64,000 bases of DNA from Mesorhizobium prunaredense (GCF_900156895.1 NZ_FTPD01000023.1:130892-194891); one strand, 5' to 3'. Shown: positions 1-7,394, numbered from the stretch's first letter. A program made the numbers and translations. The notes: generated by a model not told the origin, from the letters alone.

Positions 1-1
1 G

Positions 2-316
2 GCAAATCTCGACGCCTACAAGGAGCTGGCGGAAACAGCCGGCGCCGTCTGGAAGGAGCATGGCGCGCTCGCCTTTGTCGAATGCCTGGGCGACGACGTG
101 CCCTATGGCGAGGTCACCTCGTTCCCGCGCGCCGTGCAGGCCAAGGACGACGAAGTCGTCGTCTTCTCATGGGCCGTCTATGAATCGCGGCAGAGCCGCG
201 ATGCGGTCATGGCCAAGGTGATGGCCGACCCACGCTTGAAATCCGACTGGTCGGCGATGCCGTTCGACGGCAAGCGCATGATCTTCGGCGGCTTTCAGCC
301 CTTCGTCGAGCTGTAG
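2..316 (+). CDS. DUF1428 family protein, 5' truncated by window edge
   Basis: The reading frame is already open at base 2, so only the C-terminal ~104 residues are present and the true start lies outside the window. The visible part has the features of the small DUF1428 (YbaA-like) family: a Tyr-Lys-x-Leu-Ala segment, KEHGAL, VECLGDDVP, VTSFPRAVQ, the VVFSW strand, and near the end the family signature AMPFDGKRMIFGGF. Members are about 115-120 residues, so little is missing. The family adopts an alpha/beta-barrel-like dimeric fold and has no established reaction. It ends 12 bp before the convergent sulfotransferase gene. Assignment to the family is confident; function is unknown. Confidence 0.85.
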   Translation, partial: ANLDAYKELAETAGAVWKEHGALAFVECLGDDVPYGEVTSFPRAVQAKDDEVVVFSWAVYESRQSRDAVMAKVMADPRLKSDWSAMPFDGKRMIFGGFQPFVEL

Positions 317-328
317 GCCCGCAACGCA

Positions 329-1963
329 TTACGCCAGCCGGTCGAGCAGCGGCTTGAGCCGGTCGCCATAGCGTTTCCACAGATCGACCGAGCCCTGGTA
401 CATCGGCTGGCGCACCTGCGCCGCCGACGCCGTGCGCACCGGCCGGTCGGTTTCGTGGAACGACAGCACTGCATCGTCCCATGGCAGGCCGAGATGGGCT
501 ATCAGCGACCGCGTCTGCCCTTCCTGCTCGGCGACGAAATCCTCGTAGCGCACATCATGCACGACATCAGGCAAAACGGTGCGCCAATGCGCCATGATGT
601 CGGTGTAGAGATTGTGAAAATCGGCGAGCTCGCCGAGATCGTAGCCGTAGCGGTGGCTGTCGCCGCGGAAATGCACCTTGTAGATCGACAGGCAGGTCGC
701 CGCCGCGTCGCGCGCGCAATGGATGATCTTGGCCTTGGGCAGCATCAGATGGATGAAGCCGACCAAAAGGAAATTGCCGGGCATCTTGTCGGTGACATGC
801 CGGAAACCCGGATAGCGGGCGTGCAGCAGGTCTAGATAGGCCTGGCCTGCCTCGGCAAAGGCCTTGTCGGGCATGTCGACGATCCCGCTGGGGAAACCGC
901 CCTTCATACCAGGCGGAAACTGTTTTCCTACCGCCGTCTTCAATATGCCGAGTTCGCCCGCGCCATAGACCTGCGGATGGCTGGCGATGATCTGCTCGAC
1001 CAGCGTGGTGCCGGAGCGCGGCATGCCGACGACGAAGATCGGCGTGGCGTCGGCAATCCCGCTCGGTCTGTGCTTGTCGAAGAAGGCCTTGTCGAACACC
1101 GCCTTCATCGTTTCGAATTCGGCGCGTGTCTTGCCCGCATCATAGTCGATGCCCGTGCGGCGGATGGCATTGCCTTCGGCGAAATAATCGAAGGCACGGC
1201 CATAATCCTTCAGATCGTCATTGGCCTTGCCGAGGCCGAACGAAAGCTGCATGCGCGCCAGGCTGCCTTCCGGCGCCTTGGCGTGCTGCGCCTCCATCCC
1301 GGCAAGCTCGGCGTCGCGCTCCTGCTGGCGCTTGACCTGGGTGAGCATCAGCCAGGCCCTGGCCATGCCGGGATCGACCGCCAGCGCCTGCCGGAAATGC
1401 TCCGCTGCCTCTGCGAGGTTGCCCTTTTCCATCAGCCCGACGCCGAGACCGTGCAGCAGGTCGGCGTCCTTCGGCCGAATTGCCAATGCTTCGCGGAAGA
1501 CGGCGAGCGCCTCCTCCAGCCGCCCTGCCTCCTGCAGCGTTTCGGCAAGCCCGATGCGGGCGCGGACATGGAACGGGTTGCGGCCGATGGTGCCGCGATA
1601 AATCTCCTCCGCGCCCTCGAACTGGCCGAGTTGCTTCAGCGAGGAGCCGAGATTGTCGTGCGCCGCGAGTTGGTCCGGCCGGATTGCCACCGCGCCACGG
1701 AAGAAATCGACGGCTGCACCGACACGGCCGAGGTCGCGCATCACCGTGCCGAGATTGTTGAGGAAATCTGGATTCTTGGGTTGCAGGCGCACCGACTGTT
1801 CGAGCAGATCAAGTCCTTCGGCGCTGCGCCCGGTCTGGTGCAGCAGCAAACCGAGGAAATGTGCTGCCGCCGCATGATTGGCCTTTTGCGCCAGCACCTG
1901 CCGGTAGAGCATCTCGGCTTCCTGCCGGCGCCCCGCCTGATGCAATTGCAGTGCCTGCTGCAC
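329..1963 (-). CDS. TPR-repeat sulfotransferase family protein
   Basis: The 544-residue protein has two parts. Residues ~1-270 are tandem tetratricopeptide repeats (repeated pattern of A..LG...... G...EA...F..A L...P). Residues ~310-540 form a PAPS-dependent sulfotransferase domain with the 5'-phosphosulfate loop GMPRSGTTLVEQIIASHP and a later 3'-phosphate region (HCARDAAATCLSIYK). Such fusions are common in alphaproteobacteria and are usually annotated only as sulfotransferase; the acceptor is not known. The start used is a GTG. The frame stays open upstream without an ATG, so the N-terminus could be longer. It is convergent with the DUF1428 gene and stands alone. The domain call is firm and the substrate is unknown. 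Confidence 0.88.
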   Translation of the reverse strand: MQQALQLHQAGRRQEAEMLYRQVLAQKANHAAAAHFLGLLLHQTGRSAEGLDLLEQSVRLQPKNPDFLNNLGTVMRDLGRVGAAVDFFRGAVAIRPDQLAAHDNLGSSLKQLGQFEGAEEIYRGTIGRNPFHVRARIGLAETLQEAGRLEEALAVFREALAIRPKDADLLHGLGVGLMEKGNLAEAAEHFRQALAVDPGMARAWLMLTQVKRQQERDAELAGMEAQHAKAPEGSLARMQLSFGLGKANDDLKDYGRAFDYFAEGNAIRRTGIDYDAGKTRAEFETMKAVFDKAFFDKHRPSGIADATPIFVVGMPRSGTTLVEQIIASHPQVYGAGELGILKTAVGKQFPPGMKGGFPSGIVDMPDKAFAEAGQAYLDLLHARYPGFRHVTDKMPGNFLLVGFIHLMLPKAKIIHCARDAAATCLSIYKVHFRGDSHRYGYDLGELADFHNLYTDIMAHWRTVLPDVVHDVRYEDFVAEQEGQTRSLIAHLGLPWDDAVLSFHETDRPVRTASAAQVRQPMYQGSVDLWKRYGDRLKPLLDRLA

Positions 1964-2158
1964 GCGCTGGTCGAGCCCCAGCGGCGGCTGTCCGCCTGAG
2001 CCGAAATTGCCGCCCGCGCCTGCCGGTCTTCTCGGATCTCTGTTGATGGGAAACCTGCCGTGTTTTGTCCGCCTGCCGCGATCTAGGCCATCGGCGCGGC
2101 AGGTTCAAGGGTTCGCAGGCCAGCTTATCGGAAATCCTGGGTTCAGGGCCCGGCCATG

Positions 2159-2353
2159 TCAGATCAGGCGGTTGGTCTCCGCAACCTGTCTGGCCCTTCG
2201 CAGCGTGCCGTCGGTATCGGCGATCTTGCGCCTTGCTGCCTCGTCACTTCGTATCGTCAGCCGTGCCGACATGACTTTCGCAGGCCCGGCGACCTGCTTG
2301 ACAATCGGCTTGATTGTTACGGCCGAACCATCAGGTGTTTTCACGGAAACCAT
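2159..2353 (-). CDS. Small hypothetical protein (64 aa)
   Basis: This is a short open frame preceded by a purine-rich ribosome-binding site (GAAAGGA, about 5 bases before the ATG). The product is basic, has no membrane segment or signal peptide, and matches no family I recognise. It is supported only by the ribosome-binding site and its position at the edge of an unusually AT-rich stretch (about 2360-2560) that could carry its promoter. It might be a chance frame. Confidence 0.35.
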   Translation of the reverse strand: MVSVKTPDGSAVTIKPIVKQVAGPAKVMSARLTIRSDEAARRKIADTDGTLRRARQVAETNRLI

Positions 2354-2725
2354 GGTTTTTCCTTTCAGATCTAAATAAAAATCGATGCCGGGATGAATTT
2401 TTCCGGCACAATCTCAAACAATTATTGTGAAGTTTTCGGACCGTATCACCATTTTACAAATAGCCCTAGAAAAGTAATTTCGCGAAAAGATCGACACCAG
2501 GCGGGAATCTTCTTGAATAAACCGCAATTTTGGATTAATGAATTGAGATCGTTTTTTGGGCCAAGCTTGGCATCTCGCGGCGTCAGAAGTTCTCGACCCG
2601 CCAACTCATTCCAGATCGCCGATACCCAAATTGCCGAACAGGGACGCACGACCTTAAGTCCCGGTGCCGCGAAGCGGGCACCACCTTATCGGATCCAAGC
2701 CGGGACGACACTTCGAGGCACGAGA
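2354..2725. other. AT-rich intergenic stretch
   Basis: About 370 bases between the small minus-strand frame and the next plus-strand gene. Roughly 2360-2560 is clearly richer in A and T than the surrounding ~63% GC sequence. An open frame runs through it on the plus strand, but its translation here has no coding character; the downstream gene more plausibly starts at 2726. Promoters for one or both flanking genes are the likely content. Confidence 0.5.
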
Positions 2726-2992
2726 ATGTCTGGCCGAACTACCCATTCCATCGTGCATTTCGAGGCACCCTTCATGATTGGCGGCCTGGACGGACAATTG
2801 CCGCCCGGCGACTACGACATCGACCACGACGAGGAGCTTGTCGATGGCATCTCGTGGCTTGCCTGGCGCCGTGTCGCCACTTTCATCCATCTGCCGGCAA
2901 GGACGGTGAAAAGCCAGACCAGCCAATTGGTCGCCATCGACTTCGCCGAACTCGAAACCGCGCTGAGGCGCGACCAGGAGAATGCCGCATGA
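2726..2992 (+). CDS. Hypothetical protein (88 aa)
   Basis: A small soluble protein starting MSGRTTHS, with an acidic middle (DIDHDEELVDG) and a C-terminus ending in a charged helix (ELETALRRDQENAA). The frame is open about 330 bases further upstream, but that part crosses AT-rich non-coding sequence, and the ATG at 2726 follows a GAGGCACGAG purine run, so this start is preferred. Its stop overlaps the start of the next gene (ATGA), which indicates a translationally coupled pair. The pattern resembles small conserved hypothetical proteins of rhizobia; no function can be given. Confidence 0.6.
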   Translation: MSGRTTHSIVHFEAPFMIGGLDGQLPPGDYDIDHDEELVDGISWLAWRRVATFIHLPARTVKSQTSQLVAIDFAELETALRRDQENAA

Positions 2993-3237
2993 TCCGCTTC
3001 CAGCAGAACGCGCGCCCGCGCACCGACACGCCCGCGCATCTTTTCGCGATCGGCCAGACCGTTCGCATGAAGAGCCGCACCGGCCTTGTCCAGAAGACCG
3101 CCGAACTGTTCCAGATCAAAAGCAAGCTGCCGGTCAAGGACGGCTCGCCGCAATACCGCATCCGCAGCGACGAGGAGACCCATGAGCGGGTCACCACGGA
3201 AGACAATCTCGAAGTGGCCGACGATCCAAACAGCTAG
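2989..3237 (+). CDS. Hypothetical protein (82 aa), coupled to upstream gene
   Basis: The ATG overlaps the previous stop codon by four bases (ATGA). The product is small, hydrophilic and basic in its N-terminal half. It contains FAIGQTVRMK and PQYRIRSDEETHERV, a pattern that reads like a short beta-barrel/SH3-like module, but that is only an impression. There is no signal peptide or membrane segment. The coupling with its neighbour and the regular codon usage are the main evidence that it is real. Confidence 0.6.
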   Translation: MIRFQQNARPRTDTPAHLFAIGQTVRMKSRTGLVQKTAELFQIKSKLPVKDGSPQYRIRSDEETHERVTTEDNLEVADDPNS

Positions 3238-3286
3238 CCGCCCATCAACCGTCGCCACCATGTTCACCAATCACGAGGACCAGGAA

Positions 3287-3424
3287 ATGGCCAAGGGTCA
3301 ACAGCGCAGCAACCGCGAAACACGCAAGCCCAAGAAGGACAAGACGGCAGCAAAACCGGCCTCGCCCTTCGGCTCGGCTGTCAAGCAGGCGGACGCCGGT
3401 TTGAAACCGAAATCCAAGGGCTAG
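3287..3424 (+). CDS. Very small basic protein (45 aa)
   Basis: Starts MAKGQQRSNRETRKPKKDK and ends in GLKPKSKG: a Lys/Arg-rich, Ala/Pro-containing peptide without hydrophobic core. An AGGA run about 4 bases before the ATG acts as ribosome-binding site. I recall similar 45-60-residue basic proteins with the same opening as conserved in rhizobial genomes, annotated hypothetical. It follows the two coupled small genes by about 50 bases and may be cotranscribed with them. A nucleic-acid-binding role would fit the composition but is a guess. Confidence 0.6.
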   Translation: MAKGQQRSNRETRKPKKDKTAAKPASPFGSAVKQADAGLKPKSKG

Positions 3425-3617
3425 CGGCGGACGGATGAGCAGCCCTGCATTCATCCAGCCGCCGCGCGGATCGGATCAAAGATCACATAATTTCGAAGCC
3501 ATGGTCAGGATTGGCTAGGGCCGAGTTCATCGCCTATTGCCGCAAGGCGAAGCTGCCGGCGTAGAGGCAAGAGCCGCCAGCTGCCCTTGCGCGGCTGCGC
3601 CCAATTGATGGATGAGC

Positions 3618-3641
3618 CCTCCCCGCCCGGAGACGGGGAGG
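3618..3641. terminator. Perfect GC-rich hairpin downstream of Kazal lipoprotein gene
   Basis: Eight-base arms CCTCCCCG and CGGGGAGG flank an 8-base loop, 12 bases beyond the stop of the minus-strand gene. There is no clear U-run, so this may be a transcript-stabilising hairpin or part of an intergenic repeat rather than a true intrinsic terminator. Confidence 0.45.
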
Positions 3642-3652
3642 AAACCAGCCTC

Positions 3653-4054
3653 TCAGCAGGGACCGTCGTCGACGATGCGATAGTCGGCGGCGCGAGCCTC
3701 GCAGGCGTTGGGGAAGGTGCGCAACCCGCTGCCGCGGCGGGCGCAGACCGGGCGGTATTCGCGCGTGCAGAATGTCTGCTCTCCATCACCGCCACCGTCG
3801 CGGCACTGGCCGCCGCTGATGATGCGATATCCGGCCCGCTCGGCAAGGCAGGCATTGGCGAAGGTCTGGCGGTCGCCACCGCGCCGGGCGCAGACCGGAT
3901 CATATTGTCTGGTGCAAAATTGCGGCTCGGGCCGAGGCGGGCGGTACCCCGGTCCGTCCTCCTCCACCACCACCGCGGTACAGGCTGCAAGAACTGCCGA
4001 CAGCAACAGGATCGCAAAACCCTGTCGCGAGAAGATTGCCGCAGGAAATTTCAT
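3653..4054 (-). CDS. Lipoprotein with two Kazal-type domains
   Basis: The 133-residue product begins with a lipoprotein signal (hydrophobic AILLLSAVLAACTA; lipobox LAAC with the Cys near residue 25), then a short Pro-rich linker, then two consecutive ~36-residue cysteine modules. Each reads C-T-R-x-Y-x-PVCARRG...TF.NAC.A..A.YRI...G.C, the spacing of Kazal-type serine-protease-inhibitor-like domains. An excellent GGAGG sits 6 bases before the ATG used; the frame upstream is not coding. The protein should be anchored in the envelope facing the periplasm. The family name implies protease inhibition, but activity in bacterial members is mostly untested. Confidence 0.75.
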   Translation of the reverse strand: MKFPAAIFSRQGFAILLLSAVLAACTAVVVEEDGPGYRPPRPEPQFCTRQYDPVCARRGGDRQTFANACLAERAGYRIISGGQCRDGGGDGEQTFCTREYRPVCARRGSGLRTFPNACEARAADYRIVDDGPC

Positions 4055-4077
4055 CACCAGACCTCCTCGAGCCCCCG

Positions 4078-4170
4078 CTCCAATGCATTTCACCCAAAAG
4101 CATGCCCACGGGCTCCGACCCGAGGGTGCGGGCGGTTTGGGACGACGGCATGCGCAAAAAAATGCAAATG
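4078..4170. repeat. Mosaic palindromic intergenic repeat, copy A
   Basis: This stretch matches, in inverted orientation, the repeat at 6788-6930. Shared blocks include AATGCAT, CAAAAGCATGCCC, GACCCGAGG, GCGGTTT and CATGC followed by an A-run. Internal inverted repeats (GCATGC halves) would fold. It lies in the ~520-base gap between the Kazal lipoprotein and the first cold-shock gene. I regard it as a rhizobial repetitive extragenic element; copy number elsewhere cannot be judged from this window. Confidence 0.65.
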
Positions 4171-4377
4171 CGCCCCCGCCGATCCTCGCCATTCCACCCG
4201 CCGAATGCAACCCCTGTTTGCAGACTCCCAGCCGGCTGGACCATGCGTGGCCGGGCTATGGCTTATGACCACCGGGCGAGCACCCCCGCTTTGTCGATGC
4301 CATGTGTGCGAATGCGTCCACGAGCGGCCGTTGGCGCTACCTTGCAACCATCGCGTTTCCGTGCGATAAATTTTGTG

Positions 4378-4398
4378 TTCGGGCATTTGCGACCCGGA
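4378..4398 (+). promoter_or_regulatory. Cold-shock leader hairpin 1
   Basis: TTCGGG pairs with CCCGGA (one G-U) around the loop CATTTGCGA. It sits ~180 bases before the first csp start codon, in what would be a long 5' leader. The 11-base core CGGGCATTTGC recurs exactly in the hairpin before the second csp gene, and in both cases an AAATTT block lies just upstream. This points to a shared RNA or DNA element controlling both genes. Confidence 0.55.
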
Positions 4399-4576
4399 GA
4401 GCGGAACGTTTTGGACGACCTTTCCCCGATACTGTGAATCTCTGACGGCCCCGTTTTTCGGCGGGGGTTCTAATCATGCGCCAATGCATGACTGCCGAAG
4501 CAACCACCGGGACTTGCCCACGGCGTCAGGCGGCGGGCAAACCACAAAGACTGACACGGGTGAAGGAGTTTCCCCA

Positions 4577-4789
4577 ATGGCCCAGACCGGCACCGTTAAA
4601 TTCTTCAACGCTACCAAAGGCTTCGGCTTCATCACGCCAGATGACGGCGCCAAGGATGTGTTCGTCCACATCTCCGCGATCGAGGCTTCGGGCCTGCGCA
4701 CGCTCGTCGATGGCCAGAAGGTCACGTTCGATGTCGAGCCCGACCGCATGGGCAAGGGGCCGAAGGCGGTCAATCTCCGCGCGGACTGA
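4577..4789 (+). CDS. Cold-shock protein, CspA family
   Basis: A 70-residue protein consisting of one cold-shock domain. RNP1 is KGFGFITP and RNP2 is VFVHISAIE, both intact, so it should bind single-stranded RNA/DNA as an RNA chaperone. The start is set by GAAGGAG seven to ten bases upstream of ATG and gives the expected family length. It is 80-90% identical to the second csp gene 270 bases downstream, which indicates a tandem duplication. A long leader with a conserved hairpin precedes it, and a strong intrinsic terminator follows, so each csp is its own transcription unit. Confidence 0.95.
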   Translation: MAQTGTVKFFNATKGFGFITPDDGAKDVFVHISAIEASGLRTLVDGQKVTFDVEPDRMGKGPKAVNLRAD

Positions 4790-4901
4790 ACCGTCAGCGC
4801 GCATGTCCGCCCGGACGTGCCAGGCCGGAGGTGCCAGGAATGAGCCCGAGGCCCCTCCAAGGCCTTGAACCGGCTTTCAGCGCCGGACCCGAGTTTTCGA
4901 A

Positions 4902-4930
4902 GGCGCGGCGGTTTTCGTCGCGCCTTTTTT
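4902..4930 (+). terminator. Rho-independent terminator of first csp gene
   Basis: Nine-base-pair stem GGCGCGGCG/CGTCGCGCC (one G-U) with loop GTTTT, followed directly by six T residues. It lies 112 bases after the csp stop codon. Confidence 0.9.
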
Positions 4931-5004
4931 CGTGGCAGAGCGGCAAGCCAATGCTCGCAAAACTTTCTCTTGCCGATGACGCTAAAATAAACGACAAATT
5001 TCCA

Positions 5005-5026
5005 CTCGGGCATTTGCCGGCCCGAG
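5005..5026 (+). promoter_or_regulatory. Cold-shock leader hairpin 2
   Basis: Perfect seven-base stem CTCGGGC/GCCCGAG with the loop ATTTGCCG, ending 31 bases before the second csp start codon. It shares the CGGGCATTTGC core and an upstream AAATTT block with the leader of the first csp gene. Proximity to the ribosome-binding site would allow control of translation. Confidence 0.6.
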
Positions 5027-5057
5027 ACTGGACTTGATGGGATCAAAGGAGCTTCCC

Positions 5058-5270
5058 ATGCCGCAGACCGGCACCGTCAAATTCTTCAATCATGCCAAAG
5101 GCTTCGGCTTCATCACGCCGGATGATGGCGCGAAGGATGTCTTCGTCCATATTTCGGCCGTGCAGGCGTCGGGTCTTCCCGGTCTTGAGGATGGGCAGAA
5201 GGTAACATTCGACACCGAGCCGGACAAGCGCGGCAAGGGTCCGAAAGCCGTCAACCTGTCGATCGGCTGA
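5058..5270 (+). CDS. Cold-shock protein, CspA family (second copy)
   Basis: Seventy residues, single cold-shock domain with RNP1 (KGFGFITP) and RNP2 (VFVHISAVQ) intact. The ATG at 5058 follows AAAGGAG and aligns exactly with the start of its neighbour; the in-frame ATGs eight codons earlier are not needed. It differs from the first copy mainly in residues 11-12, 38-47 and 57-61. Cytoplasmic RNA chaperone by family knowledge. Tandem arrangement with separate leaders and a terminator between suggests independent expression, possibly at different temperatures or growth phases. Confidence 0.95.
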   Translation: MPQTGTVKFFNHAKGFGFITPDDGAKDVFVHISAVQASGLPGLEDGQKVTFDTEPDKRGKGPKAVNLSIG

Positions 5271-5471
5271 GCCGAGTTCGAGACAGCGTCGGGCGGTCCG
5301 CTAGCGCAGCTCCGCTCCTTGTTGAGCGTACGATATTTGTGCCTTGCGCCATGCCTGATCGATAAATCGACTGGTCCCAGCCCGCTAATTTCGTTCAGCC
5401 CGCGTTCAGCCACGGTCGCCTAGTAATCTTCGGTAAAGCCGGACCGCATCCCCCAGATTACCCGGGCCGGC

Positions 5472-5900
5472 ATGAAGAAGACCGAGATGAACCGAATTTT
5501 CAAGACCGCCGTCCTGTCCGCCGCGATCGTTGCAACCACGCTCGCGACCTTGCCGGCGGCCAGCGCTGGTGACTGGCGCCACCGGCACCACCGGGGTAAT
5601 GGCGATGCGATCGCGGCAGGCGTCCTTGGCCTCGCGGCCGGCGCCCTGATCGTTGGTGCGCTCAACAACCCGCAGCCCAGCTATTACGACCCCGGCTATG
5701 ACGATTATGGTCGTTATCCACGGCCCGCCCCGGTGCGCCGCCACTACGCGGAACCGCGGGTCGTCTACAATGACGGCTATGCCGAGCCATGGACCCGTGG
5801 CTGGTATGAATATTGTTCGGATCGCTATCGCTCTTTCAACGCCCGCACCGGCACGTTCACCGGCTATGACGGCGAACAGCATTTCTGTACCGCGAACTGA
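5472..5900 (+). CDS. BA14K family secreted protein
   Basis: The 142-residue precursor has a signal peptide (positive N-terminus, hydrophobic stretch ~10-25, cleavage after ASA near residue 32), a His/Arg-rich patch (DWRHRHHRG), a Gly/Ala hydrophobic segment at ~48-65, a Tyr/Pro-rich middle, and the BA14K signature at the C-terminus (WYEYCSDRYRSFNARTGTF...GEQHFC). BA14K was named from an immunoreactive 14-kDa Brucella protein with lectin-like activity. A start at 5487 (MNRIFK) is equally possible because neither ATG has a strong ribosome-binding site. It is monocistronic, with a terminator right after the stop. Likely periplasmic or surface-exposed. Confidence 0.88.
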   Translation: MKKTEMNRIFKTAVLSAAIVATTLATLPAASAGDWRHRHHRGNGDAIAAGVLGLAAGALIVGALNNPQPSYYDPGYDDYGRYPRPAPVRRHYAEPRVVYNDGYAEPWTRGWYEYCSDRYRSFNARTGTFTGYDGEQHFCTAN

Positions 5901-5919
5901 GGCTTCCCTGCCCCCAAAA

Positions 5920-5950
5920 AAGCGCTGTCCGCAAGGCCAGCGCTTATTTG
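5920..5950 (+). terminator. Intrinsic terminator after BA14K gene
   Basis: Stem AAGCGCTG/CAGCGCTT with loop TCCGCAAGGC, preceded by A-rich and followed by T-rich sequence, about 20 bases after the stop codon. The flanking A/T runs could let it serve both strands. Confidence 0.85.
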
Positions 5951-5977
5951 TTGTCGGCATCATAAAGGCAAGAGACC

Positions 5978-6015
5978 GACGCGCGTCGCGTAAGGCTCCT
6001 CAGCCACGACGCGTT
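5978..6015. repeat. Half-copy of palindromic intergenic repeat
   Basis: CGCGTCGCG ... CGACGCG followed by TTTTAAATC matches the left half of the element at 6788-6830 (GCGCGTCGCG ... GCGACGCG, CTTTAAGTT). It abuts the stop codon of the minus-strand MBL gene and would form its 3' hairpin. Confidence 0.6.
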
Positions 6016-6657
6016 TTAAATCAGGAATGGATTGCTCCGGCGCTCCTCGCCGAAGCGGCCGCCGGGACCATGGCCGCAGATGAAGCCGATGTCGTCGCCG
6101 AGCGGCAGAAGCTTGTCCTTGATCGAGGCGATCAACGCGGCGTGGTCGCCGCCCGGCAGGTCGGTGCGCCCGACCGAGCCGCGGAACAACACGTCGCCGA
6201 CATGGGCGAACTTCGCAGCACGATTGTAGTAGACGACATGGCCGGGCGCGTGGCCGGGGCAATGAAAGACTTCGAACGCGTGCTGGCCGAACGAGACGGT
6301 ATCGCCTTCGCCGAGAAAGCGGTCGGGCACGCAGTTGCGCACAGGATCGGTGATGCCGTAGTGTTTCGCCTGCTTCTCGAGATTGGCAAGCAACGGGCGG
6401 TCGGCCTCATGCGGGCCGATGATCTCGATGCCGAGCGCCTCCTTCAGCTCCATGGCGCCGCCGGCGTGGTCGATGTGACCATGCGTGATCCAGATCGCGC
6501 CGGCATTGATCGCATTCTCCTTGAGCGCTGCCAGCACCTTGTCGATGTCGCCGCCGGGATCGACGACGACGCCTTGCCTGTCGTCCATGTCGAAGAGGAT
6601 GGTGCAGTTTTGCTGGAAGGCCGTGACCGGCACGATGCCGGCGTTGAGCTGACCCAT
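6016..6657 (-). CDS. MBL-fold metallo-hydrolase (glyoxalase II-like)
   Basis: The 213-residue protein has the metallo-beta-lactamase metal-binding set: THGHIDHAGG (H-x-H-x-D-H), a following His in FHCPGHAPGH, the Asp in HVGDVLFRGSVGRTD and a late GHGP. The GSVGRTDLPGGD stretch is typical of the YcbL/glyoxalase-II-like thiolesterase subgroup, so hydrolysis of a glutathione or other thioester is likely; the substrate is not known. The start at MGQLNAG is chosen because GAAAGGA lies about 5 bases before it and the upstream extension is not coding-like. It is a single gene bounded by repeats on both sides. Confidence 0.88.
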   Translation of the reverse strand: MGQLNAGIVPVTAFQQNCTILFDMDDRQGVVVDPGGDIDKVLAALKENAINAGAIWITHGHIDHAGGAMELKEALGIEIIGPHEADRPLLANLEKQAKHYGITDPVRNCVPDRFLGEGDTVSFGQHAFEVFHCPGHAPGHVVYYNRAAKFAHVGDVLFRGSVGRTDLPGGDHAALIASIKDKLLPLGDDIGFICGHGPGGRFGEERRSNPFLI

Positions 6658-6747
6658 GATCGTCCTTTCGCTGTGTCGCTTCTGATTTAGAGACACACGC
6701 GAACGTCGTCCACCGCATCCGGCTGTCGCGACAACGCAAAATGAAAT

Positions 6748-6765
6748 GGGCGGCCGAAGCCGCCC
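6748..6765 (-). terminator. UUCG-loop intrinsic terminator
   Basis: On the minus strand GGGCGGC-TTCG-GCCGCCC is followed by ATTTCATTTTG. The extra-stable C(UUCG)G tetraloop and the moderately T-rich tail suit termination of the upstream minus-strand gene at 6932-7249. Confidence 0.7.
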
Positions 6766-6787
6766 ACGCAAAAGCCCGAAACCGCTA

Positions 6788-6930
6788 AGGCGCGTCGCGG
6801 CTGAATGGATTCATGCGACGCGCTTTAAGTTATTGTTTTTATGCATGTCGTTATCGCAAAACCGCTGCGCACCTCGGGTCAAGCCCTGGGTCAGGCCGGG
6901 GGGGCATGCTTTTGCGCGACATGCATTTGG
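6788..6930. repeat. Mosaic palindromic intergenic repeat, copy B
   Basis: Two modules: an inverted repeat GGCGCGTCGCG...GCGACGCGC (6789-6823), then GCATGTCG...CGACATGC (6843-6924). The second palindrome appears interrupted by a GC-rich insert (about 6872-6910). The right half is homologous to the element at 4078-4170 in the opposite orientation, and the left half to 5978-6015. I recall full-length versions of this composite as abundant in Mesorhizobium. Confidence 0.7.
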
Positions 6931-6931
6931 C

Positions 6932-7249
6932 TTACTTCTTCGTCGCATTCATGACCGCGCCGATGATGGCCGTCAGAATGGCGCCACCACCGGCACCGCC
7001 GAGGATGTTCTGCACATTCAGCGCGCTGCCCAATCCGCCCGTTGCCGCTGCGGCCGCGGCCGGATCGATCGTGCCGCCGCCGAGCAGGCTGCCGAGGATG
7101 GCCGCACCGCCGACGCCGCCAAGCGCGCCGCCAAGGATTTTGGTAAGCTGCCCCATTGCCGCTGTCTTGAGCGCCGCGCCCACCGCCTGGCCACCAATGA
7201 CACCCATAATCACCTGAACAATGATCTGAAGAAGCGTGTTCATGTCCAT
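6932..7249 (-). CDS. Gly/Ala-rich hydrophobic hypothetical protein
   Basis: The 105-residue product starts MDMNTLLQIIVQVIMG and consists of Gly/Ala-rich hydrophobic stretches: ~4-20, ~35-60 (LGGALGGVGGAAILGSLLGGG) and ~82-100 (ILGGAGGGAILTAIIGAV), ending NATKK. It could insert in the membrane or self-assemble. GGAGGG nine bases before the ATG supports the start. A UUCG-loop terminator lies downstream. I recognise the composition from conserved hypothetical proteins of the Phyllobacteriaceae but know of no function. Confidence 0.65.
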   Translation of the reverse strand: MDMNTLLQIIVQVIMGVIGGQAVGAALKTAAMGQLTKILGGALGGVGGAAILGSLLGGGTIDPAAAAAATGGLGSALNVQNILGGAGGGAILTAIIGAVMNATKK

Positions 7250-7344
7250 ATTACCAGTCCCTCCATAGCTGCCAGCCTCCCGGGCCGACAGCATCATGAG
7301 ACGCCGAACTGAACGAAAGTCAAATGCAGAAGTGCTTAAATAAA

Positions 7345-7368
7345 AGGGGCAGTCCGAAAACCGCCCCT
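7345..7368 (-). terminator. Intrinsic terminator of ilvE
   Basis: On the minus strand AGGGGC/GCCCCT arms close a 12-base loop and are followed by TTTATTT. It lies 27-50 bases after the ilvE stop codon. Confidence 0.85.
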
Positions 7369-7394
7369 ACTTGTTAAAAAAGTTGTGACTTTTG

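Noticed and set aside
2393..2725. Upstream extension of the 88-residue hypothetical protein
   Set aside because: The extension crosses an AT-rich stretch with unusual composition and has no ribosome-binding site at its start.
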